Shown here in pieces: positions 1 to 5,142 of a DNA stretch of 5,142 nt. Source of the DNA: Chth-196 sp044370935 (GTDB lineage: Bacteria; Verrucomicrobiota; Verrucomicrobiia; Chthoniobacterales; Chthoniobacteraceae); NCBI GenBank assembly GCA_044370935.1, contig JBILUQ010000274.1, positions 1 through 5,142 of the forward strand. The letters run 5' to 3'. The translations under genes were made by a program, and so were the position numbers. The first letter of the stretch is position 1. Every line of letters begins with the position of its first letter. The notes beneath the pieces are model-generated. The model was not told the origin of the DNA. It saw only the letters and a list, made by a program, of their open reading frames with translations, and ran no database searches.

Positions 1-2484
1 GCGGTGGTCGGAACGTGGTTTTGCGAGCAGGGAAGCGTTGAGCTAACGAATCCTGTGTGCGCCGTGCGAAGCATCGCATTTCAATTGGCGCTGCGCTGGG
101 ACGACTACCGAACGCGGCTCCTGCCAAGGCTCGGGTTGTTTGCGGGATCTGGCGACGGGCAGATCAAGGAGGCGATCGAGACGCTGGCGAAGAAGAATCT
201 TGCCGATACGTTTTCGCATCTGATCTCGGAGCCGCTGGCAGGGCTGATCTGGCGGGAGCACAAATTGGTGATATTGATGGACGCACTCGATGAGGCCACG
301 GATGAAGCCGGCCGCAACGAGCTGAGTGCGCTGATCAGCGGACGTTTCTTGGAGTTGCCGAATTGGATCAGCTTTGTTGCGACCAGTCGCCCCGACGCAT
401 CAGTTGTGGGACATTTGCAGCGGTTCAAGCCGTTTGAGATCGATGCGGAGGACGAGCGCAACACGGCGGATTTGCGTAGGTATGCTGATCAAGTCTTGCG
501 GCATCTGTCGGTAATAGGAGCGATTAGCAAAAAGCAGGCGGAAGAATTGTGTGTCGAATTGGTACGAAAAAGTGCGGGGATGGTTTTGTATGTGAGGATG
601 GCGGTGGAAGCCTTGCGCGAGGGGATCCTCAAGGCAGATGATTTGAAACGGATGGACGTTGGATTAAGCGGCTTGTATGGGAAATATTATGCTGTTTTTG
701 AGCATCGATTTGGATCCCAATATCACACTTCTGTTCAACCGCTCATACGGTTACTGATGGCCGCTCCGGGGCCAATGCCTCTGGATGTGGCTGCTGAAGT
801 GCTCGGTTGCGGGAAGGAGGGAGCCCGCAGAGCACGGGAAGCGCTGGGAGCTTATCTTACGGAAAATTTACGCGGGCTATCTCTGTTTCACAAAACATTG
901 GGTGAATGGCTTGGTAGTCAACAGAGCGGCATGTTTTACACGGACTCCGAGCCAGCGAAGACCGAACTCGCAGAATTTTTCTGGAAAGAATTTGTCCAGT
1001 GCTATTCCGAGGATATTTCGCTCACGGGGCGAAGCCTTCGTTGGGAGGACTTGGTAATCGCTTGGCTTCCAGAGTTGCTCTCGAACACAGCTGCATGGAA
1101 TAGTCCAGACTGTCTTTCATCCTTTGGCGATTTTCTTTCTGAGAAAAAAAGATACTTTACTGAATTAGCTGTGCGCACCCGTAACCTAGATTTAGTCCGG
1201 AAGAAGTTTGGTTCAGACTCTGTCCAGTACGCAGACTGTCTTCTTAAAAACGGGAAGACCATGGAGCAACTGGGGCACTATGACGATTCCTTGGAACATC
1301 TCGAAGCTGCCGTTGAGATTTACAAATTAAAAGTCGGCCCGACTGACAGCAAAACTGGCGATGCCTTAAATCATCTTGCCTTAGTGCGCTTCATGCTTGC
1401 GGATTATGATGAGGCTGAGTCGTTGTATCGGGAGACACTAAAGATCCGCGAAAGCAATTTAGGTTCCGAGCATCCAGACACCGCGGAGACGATGGCTTAC
1501 CTCGCGGGTCTTCTCCAGTCGACATTTAGGTTAGATGAAGCGGAAGTTTTGTATGAGAAAGCCCTGAGAATTACGCGTGCTGCTTTAGGGGAGTCTCATC
1601 CTGATAGCATCACTTATCTCACTTACGTGGCTGGTATTTATGAGGAGAAAGGCAGGTACACTGAGTCGACACGTTTGTTTCGGCAGGCTCTGCATATGTA
1701 CCGTGAAGTGTTGGAGCCAGAAGACACACTCCTTTCTCTGTGTATCGGATATGTGGGATGGGGACTGGCGTCAGCCAGTCAGTTTGCTGAAGCCGAGCAG
1801 CACTACTTGGAGGCATTGAATCTGCAGGAAAAAATTCTTGGTCCTGAACATCCGTACGTCGCACGCACTCTTACCTACATTGGAGACGTAAGGTTAAATC
1901 AGATGGACATGTTGTCGGCGGACCGGCTTTATCAACGAAGCTTGACCATCAGGAAAAAAGTCTTTGGGGAGGATCATCCTGACACTGCGAGAACGCTCAT
2001 GAGCGTTGCCTGGCTAGAGCAGGTTCAGTCCAAGATTGAAGCTGCTGAATCAATGTATGCGAATGCGCTTGATGTTTTTGAGTCGACTTGCGGACCTGAC
2101 TCGTCGGATGCTTGTAACGCTAGAAACCATTTGGCCACTCTTCGACTGCGTTACAGAGGAGACATCCAAAATGCAGAGGTGCTTCTTCGTAAGTCCATGG
2201 ATTTGCTGTCGCGGGTACTAGGAGGGGATCATCCTTACACAATCCGTACTTTGGCGCACATTTCGGAGCTATACCTGTTTCAAGGGCTCGTTGAGAAATC
2301 AAGTGTAGCTTTGCAAGACGTTGTTCAAAAACGAAGGATGCTCTTGGGTTCTGATCACCATGAAACCAAACTTGCAGAGCGCAGCCTAGAATGGATCGGA
2401 CAAAATAGAGAGCAGGTAATCAGCGATCCCTCACTCTGCCATAGTTTCCCGAATCCGAATGGCCTGCGACTCGCTATCCGATAG
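1..2484 (+). CDS. STAND/NACHT-type NTPase with C-terminal TPR array, 5' partial
   Basis: The reading frame is open from the first base to a TAG stop at 2482-2484, giving 827 visible residues. The GTG at nt 4 is not the real start. The first residues (TWFCEQG, then a CAVRSIAFQLA segment) are what normally follows the P-loop in NACHT proteins, so Walker A and any N-terminal effector domain lie upstream of the window. Walker B is visible as VILMDALDEA (about nt 268-297), followed by a sensor-1 strand with a canonical arginine, FVATSRPD (about 373-396). A winged-helix region follows (about 724-925) and ends in FHKTLGEWL (886-912), the usual histidine-containing motif before the sensor region. After a helical linker (about 925-1210) comes a long TPR array (separate entry). 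The family is known for ATP-dependent switch proteins in signalling and anti-phage defence, probably cytoplasmic since no membrane segment is seen. The specific role here is inferred and the ligand is unknown. Confidence 0.9.
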   Translation, partial: AVVGTWFCEQGSVELTNPVCAVRSIAFQLALRWDDYRTRLLPRLGLFAGSGDGQIKEAIETLAKKNLADTFSHLISEPLAGLIWREHKLVILMDALDEATDEAGRNELSALISGRFLELPNWISFVATSRPDASVVGHLQRFKPFEIDAEDERNTADLRRYADQVLRHLSVIGAISKKQAEELCVELVRKSAGMVLYVRMAVEALREGILKADDLKRMDVGLSGLYGKYYAVFEHRFGSQYHTSVQPLIRLLMAAPGPMPLDVAAEVLGCGKEGARRAREALGAYLTENLRGLSLFHKTLGEWLGSQQSGMFYTDSEPAKTELAEFFWKEFVQCYSEDISLTGRSLRWEDLVIAWLPELLSNTAAWNSPDCLSSFGDFLSEKKRYFTELAVRTRNLDLVRKKFGSDSVQYADCLLKNGKTMEQLGHYDDSLEHLEAAVEIYKLKVGPTDSKTGDALNHLALVRFMLADYDEAESLYRETLKIRESNLGSEHPDTAETMAYLAGLLQSTFRLDEAEVLYEKALRITRAALGESHPDSITYLTYVAGIYEEKGRYTESTRLFRQALHMYREVLEPEDTLLSLCIGYVGWGLASASQFAEAEQHYLEALNLQEKILGPEHPYVARTLTYIGDVRLNQMDMLSADRLYQRSLTIRKKVFGEDHPDTARTLMSVAWLEQVQSKIEAAESMYANALDVFESTCGPDSSDACNARNHLATLRLRYRGDIQNAEVLLRKSMDLLSRVLGGDHPYTIRTLAHISELYLFQGLVEKSSVALQDVVQKRRMLLGSDHHETKLAERSLEWIGQNREQVISDPSLCHSFPNPNGLRLAIR
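1210..2400 (+). repeat. TPR array, ten 42-residue signatures (protein-level repeat in gene 1)
   Basis: The signature glycine-x-x-H-P-D-T, or a degenerate form of it, recurs at codons starting at nt 1210, 1336, 1462, 1588, 1714, 1840, 1966, 2092, 2221 and 2347. Every step is exactly 126 nt (42 codons) except 2092 to 2221, which is 129 nt. The best copies read GSEHPDTA, GESHPDSI, GPEHPYVA, GEDHPDTA and GGDHPYTI. Degenerate copies are GSDSVQYA, GPTDSKTG, EPEDTLLS, GPDSSDAC and GSDHHETK. Between signatures the helices carry the TPR pattern (for example DEAEVLYEKAL, AEAEQHYLEAL). The 42-residue spacing is that of kinesin-light-chain-type TPRs rather than classical 34-residue ones. At the DNA level the copies are well diverged, so this is an old array. 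It most likely forms the ligand-sensing superhelix of the protein. The last unit is only a capping helix before the C-terminus. Confidence 0.9.
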
Positions 2485-2526
2485 AATACTCTTGGTTGAC
2501 CATCCTGTAGCGTTTTAAACTTTCGG

Positions 2527-2691
2527 TTGAAAATCCTCGACGTCGATCTGCGGTGGAGCTTCGAGCATCTCGCGCCATCGCTGAAAGCTAAAAGGAAGGC
2601 TCTTGTGTGGACGGATTCACTCATGCCTCGCGGCCAAGTGAAACACTTTGAGCATCGAGCATTTCACTGCAGGTTGACTTCATTTAATTGA
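2527..2691 (+). pseudogene. Possible relic of a DUF4062 coding sequence in the intergenic gap
   Basis: The gap has a stretch open in frame from 2500 (after TGA 2497-2499) to TGA 2689-2691, with a possible TTG start at 2527. It reads LKILDVDLRWSFEHLAPS and onward. The core DVDLRW (nt 2539-2556) is identical to residues 47-52 of gene 2 (nt 2866-2883), the most recognisable DUF4062 motif. All three base differences across these six codons are synonymous (GAC/GAT, TTG/CTG, CGC/CGG). The preceding five residues share the alternating hydrophobic pattern of gene 2 (NVEVI versus RLKIL). Similarity ends after the tryptophan: the expected glycine is serine, and no CLAEID or RYGW motif follows. No VFLSSTFRDF-like segment is found upstream, where the 3' end of gene 1 lies. 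It could be a scar from a lost paralogue or from recombination between neighbouring STAND genes. Chance similarity helped by the 10-bp palindrome shared by both sites is not excluded. Confidence 0.3.
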
Positions 2692-2706
2692 AGAGTGAAC
2701 GAATAA
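2674..2706 (+). promoter_or_regulatory. Weak promoter/operator candidate upstream of gene 2
   Basis: A good -35-like hexamer, TTGACT, lies at 2674-2679. The only -10-like sequence nearby is GAATAA at 2701-2706, with a 21-bp spacer that is too long for a standard sigma-70 promoter. Between them lies a short inverted repeat, CTTCA at 2678-2682 and TGAAG at 2689-2693, which could be an operator half-site pair. The rest of the gap offers nothing better. Gene 2 may instead be transcribed by read-through from gene 1, since no clear terminator is seen between them. Confidence 0.18.
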
Positions 2707-2727
2707 CCGAAACTGAACCGTACATTG

Positions 2728-5142
2728 ATGAGCACCCCATCCCGTTCTGTCCGTGTCTTCCTGAGCTCCACGTTTCGCGATTTTGCCGAGGAGCGCGATC
2801 TGCTCGTGAGGAGTGTCTTTCCCGAACTTCGTCGCCGTGCGCGTGAGCGCAATGTTGAAGTGATCGACGTCGACTTGCGCTGGGGTATTACGCCTGAACA
2901 GGCCGAAAGGGGGGAGGTCCTGCCAATCTGCCTCGCGGAGATCGACCGAGCACGCCCCTATTTCTTTGGATTTATAGGAGACCGTTACGGTTGGGTGCCG
3001 GAGCAACACCAATACGACCGTTCGCTCCTCGTGGAGCAACCTTGGCTTGAGGAGCATCGGGGAGGCAAGAGTGTCACCGAGTTGGAAATGCTCCACGGGG
3101 TGTTGAACAACGCGGCAATGGCTGGGCGTGCGTTTTTCTATTTTCGGCACACTCAATACTCCAAGGCGAAGGGTGGAGCCTACTTGAGCGAAAGTGATGA
3201 GCATCGCCGCAAGTTGGAGTTGCTCAAGACGCGCATTCGTGAAAGCGGGTTTCCCGTGATGGAGGATTATCCATCGCCGGAAGCGCTTGCTGCGCGGGTG
3301 CAGGAGGATTTGTGGCGGGTCATTGACGAGGCGTTTCCGATGGGGAGTGTGCCGGACTCTGTCACTTTGGAGCGGATGAGGCACGAAGCGTACGCAGCAA
3401 CACGTTGCAGACTTTATCTTGGAGGTGGGAGGTATTTTGAGGCACTGGACGGGGCGATGCGTAAGCAAGCCTTCAAACCTGTGCTCATCACCGGCCAATC
3501 AGGTGGTGGCAAAAGTTCGCTCATCGCTAACTGGATTCTGAACTGGCGTGCTCAACAGCACGAAGTGGAAGTCGTCGTGCATCATCTCGGGTGTGGTGCG
3601 GATGCGGCAGCCCCTGTGGAAATGTGTACGCGGTTAATGCAGGAAATTGCGAAAATCACAGGCGAGAAATTCAAACGGGAGAGTGACTCCGATAGGGAAC
3701 TGGAGCAACTGCCCGAATGGCTCGCGAAAGCCGGCGCATGGGCTCAGAGAAATGAAAAGGAAGTTCTTATCGTGCTGGATGGTTTGGACAAGCTGTCAGA
3801 CAGGAAACATCTGCGCTGGTTTCCCCGCTACTTGCCGCCCTATGTGAAGATGGTTGTCACCTGTCTTGAAGGCGAGATCTGTGATTCAGCGATGGGGCGA
3901 ATGGATTGGTTGGAACTGATGGTTGTTCCGTTGAGTGTGGGAGAGCAGAAGCAGTTTATCAGAGAATATCTCGGGCGCTACCGCAAGTCACTCACCCCGA
4001 ATCAGGTGGAAGTGATCCAAATTCATCCCTTGAGCGGCAATCCTCTTTTTCTGCTCACTGTCTTGGAGGAATTGCGAGTGTTTGGTGTCCATGAGCGGTT
4101 GGAGAGTCGTGTGGAGGAAGTGGTTCTACCCCCCGGTGGGACACCAAGGGACAGAGAGCCAGCAGTGTCTGACGTTTTTGGGCATGTGCTTGCTCGTATC
4201 GAGGAAGATCTCGGCAAGGCACGGGCTCAGGGTGCCATGGAATCGCTATGGGCGAGCAGGGCCGGACTGCATCAGGATGAACTGCTTGATCTGGCGCAGT
4301 TAGCCCCAGCGCACTGGGCCGTCATCCACAACGCGCTCAATGAATCGCTTTATGAAAGCGGTGGAAAAATCAACTTTGCGCACGATTATCTCCGCAAAGC
4401 GGTGGAGGATCGCTATGGTCTCAGCTTCCCGGCAAGGAGACGCGGGCTGCATCGAAAGCTGGCCCAATGGTTTGAAACCAGAGTTTTGAGCGGAGATGTC
4501 GTGCTGGAGCTGTCTTGGCAGTGGAGAGAATCGAGGAACGTTGCAGGTCTAAGAAGATTTTTGCTGGATTGGAGGTGTTTCGATTTGTTGCAGAGTACTT
4601 TGCCTGCAGAGTTGGATGCATGCTGGGAATCCCTTGGCAAGTGGCGCTTGGAAACTCTCAGTTGGTCCAATGGTCGCACGGTAAATTTCAACAAATGGCT
4701 GCCTGGGTATGTTTCTAAATCGTACCGGCGGGCATGGACTGTCTGGCAGAAGGAGATCGTTTCCTTGATGGACAGAGCCCGAATCGCGCTTGCACTTTGC
4801 AGGTATGCTGGAAACAGTCGCCCAAGCGTCGTACTCGCGGAGGAAGCGCTTGAAGTAAATCGCCGCGTCCACGGGAAGAAGCATAGGGATACAATCTGCT
4901 GTATGGTGGAACTAGGGCGCAGACTTCACACGAGGCACAATCGGAGTAATACAAATCGAAATGAAACAAGGCGTCTCAATGAGAGCTATCAAAAAGCTCT
5001 TCGGCTTCTTTATAATGCTGCAAGAACAGGGGTAAAGCAGTTTGGCTTTTTGGATCCCGATGTCGTGAGAGCACTTGGAGCTTTAACTGCACTTTTGGAA
5101 TTCGATTTTGAGCGAACAAGAGTGTGGGACCGGGCGGAAGAG
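2728..5142 (+). CDS. DUF4062 - NPHP3/TEP1-like STAND NTPase - TPR protein, 3' partial
   Basis: The frame is open for 805 codons from ATG 2728 to the window end. The start is tightly bounded: an in-frame TAA lies at 2704-2706, TTG 2725 is the only close alternative, and the first domain begins at residue 8. No Shine-Dalgarno sequence is visible. Residues 8 to about 200 are a DUF4062 domain: VFLSSTFRDF (10-19), DVDLRWGIT (47-55), CLAEID and RYGW (68-89), SVTELEMLHGVL (115-126). The NTPase has Walker A GQSGGGKSS (256-264, Lys262), Walker B VLIVLDGLDKL (346-356), WFPRYLPP (364-371), the sensor-1 strand MVVTCLEGE (375-383), VPLSVGEQ (400-407) and GNPLFLL with LEELRVFGVHE (437-456). A winged helix (about 510-570) ends in FAHDYLRKAV (550-559). 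A linker with ELSWQW and CWESLG (594-637) is typical of the NPHP3/TEP1-like clade, recognised from memory. TPR-like helices begin near residue 690. It is probably a cytoplasmic ATP-driven switch with DUF4062 as the output or partner-binding domain; that role is inferred. Confidence 0.92.
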   Translation, partial: MSTPSRSVRVFLSSTFRDFAEERDLLVRSVFPELRRRARERNVEVIDVDLRWGITPEQAERGEVLPICLAEIDRARPYFFGFIGDRYGWVPEQHQYDRSLLVEQPWLEEHRGGKSVTELEMLHGVLNNAAMAGRAFFYFRHTQYSKAKGGAYLSESDEHRRKLELLKTRIRESGFPVMEDYPSPEALAARVQEDLWRVIDEAFPMGSVPDSVTLERMRHEAYAATRCRLYLGGGRYFEALDGAMRKQAFKPVLITGQSGGGKSSLIANWILNWRAQQHEVEVVVHHLGCGADAAAPVEMCTRLMQEIAKITGEKFKRESDSDRELEQLPEWLAKAGAWAQRNEKEVLIVLDGLDKLSDRKHLRWFPRYLPPYVKMVVTCLEGEICDSAMGRMDWLELMVVPLSVGEQKQFIREYLGRYRKSLTPNQVEVIQIHPLSGNPLFLLTVLEELRVFGVHERLESRVEEVVLPPGGTPRDREPAVSDVFGHVLARIEEDLGKARAQGAMESLWASRAGLHQDELLDLAQLAPAHWAVIHNALNESLYESGGKINFAHDYLRKAVEDRYGLSFPARRRGLHRKLAQWFETRVLSGDVVLELSWQWRESRNVAGLRRFLLDWRCFDLLQSTLPAELDACWESLGKWRLETLSWSNGRTVNFNKWLPGYVSKSYRRAWTVWQKEIVSLMDRARIALALCRYAGNSRPSVVLAEEALEVNRRVHGKKHRDTICCMVELGRRLHTRHNRSNTNRNETRRLNESYQKALRLLYNAARTGVKQFGFLDPDVVRALGALTALLEFDFERTRVWDRAEE
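4798..5142 (+). repeat. Beginning of a TPR region in gene 2 (protein-level repeat, cut by the window end)
   Basis: From about residue 690 the protein turns into TPR-like helices: VVLAEEALEVNRRV followed by the signature HGKKHRDT (glycine codon at 4873, residue 716). A second, weaker signature FGFLDPDVV has its glycine codon at 5044, residue 773. The distance is 57 residues, 15 more than the 42-residue unit of gene 1. The extra length falls in a polar, Asn/Arg-rich stretch (about nt 4921-4980) before the next helix YQKALRLLYNAA. More repeats are expected beyond the window edge. The sensor class therefore looks the same as in gene 1, but only one or two units can be seen. Confidence 0.6.

Noticed and set aside
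4..6. GTG at nt 4 as the true start of gene 1.
   Set aside because: The frame is open to the window edge, and the protein begins in the middle of the NTPase domain, downstream of the required P-loop. The gene must start upstream.
2513..2533. A stem-loop just after gene 1 (TTTTAAAC / GTTGAAAA, 8-bp stem with one mismatch, 5-nt loop) as a possible terminator.
   Set aside because: The stem is AT-rich and mismatched, and no T-run follows, so it does not meet the usual form of an intrinsic terminator.
2537..2546. A 10-bp perfect palindrome TCGACGTCGA in the gap, repeated at 2864-2873.
   Set aside because: Both copies lie within the Asp-Val-Asp codons of the DVDLRW motif, so coding origin explains the repeat better than a regulatory site.
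2355..2624. An 89-codon minus-strand frame covering the end of gene 1 and part of the gap.
   Set aside because: It overlaps the coding 3' end of gene 1, has no recognisable motif and has no clear ribosome binding site.
2644..2670. A short tandem GAGCATC-GAGCAT in the gap.
   Set aside because: It has only two partial copies, and similar GAGCAT strings occur elsewhere in the window. It is too short to call a repeat element.
2680..3498. A 272-codon open frame on the minus strand opposite the start of gene 2.
   Set aside because: It is antisense to the well-supported DUF4062 and P-loop coding region. Its translation is Pro/Arg/His-rich with no recognisable domain, as expected for a shadow of a GC-rich gene.
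3850..3878. The absence of the usual sensor-1 arginine in gene 2 (TCLEGE instead of TSRP) as a sign of an inactive NTPase.
   Set aside because: From memory, the NPHP3/TEP1-like clade commonly has an STLPG-like sequence here, and Walker A and B are intact, so this is probably clade-typical rather than damage.

Overview
The window holds the 3' part of one large gene and the 5' part of another, both on the + strand. They are separated by a 243-bp gap, and both run off the window edges. Each encodes a STAND-type signalling NTPase (NACHT/AAA-like P-loop core, winged-helix region, C-terminal TPR repeats of the kinesin-light-chain type with a G-x-x-H-P-D-T signature). Together they occupy about 95% of the sequence. 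I see no RNA genes, CRISPR array, insertion sequence or integrase.

Layout: nt 1-2484 is gene 1. It enters just downstream of its Walker A motif, continues through Walker B, sensor 1 and a winged-helix region, and ends in a regular array of ten TPR signatures. Nt 2485-2727 is the gap. It carries a short in-frame stretch, DVDLRW, that matches the hallmark motif of the DUF4062 domain encoded by gene 2, plus at best a weak promoter candidate and no convincing terminator. Nt 2728-5142 is gene 2, at least 805 codons. It has an N-terminal DUF4062 domain, an NTPase of the NPHP3/TEP1-like clade, a helical linker and the beginning of a TPR region. Gene 2 has no stop codon in the window.

Organism: a bacterium of moderate GC with long multidomain STAND proteins. 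This class is common in Cyanobacteria, Planctomycetes, Verrucomicrobia and other bacteria with large genomes. The absence of a clear Shine-Dalgarno sequence before gene 2 fits several of these groups but decides nothing. There is no taxonomic marker in the window.

How the genes may work together: STAND proteins are typically ligand-triggered switches, where the C-terminal repeats sense, the NTPase oligomerises and the N-terminal domain acts. Many bacterial members are proven or suspected anti-phage or conflict proteins. Two of them in tandem with the same sensor class but different NTPase subtypes suggest a small conflict or signalling locus, but no second component (nuclease, protease, toxin) is visible here. 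The effector end of gene 1 and the end of the gene 2 sensor lie outside the window, so the function of neither can be settled from this sequence.
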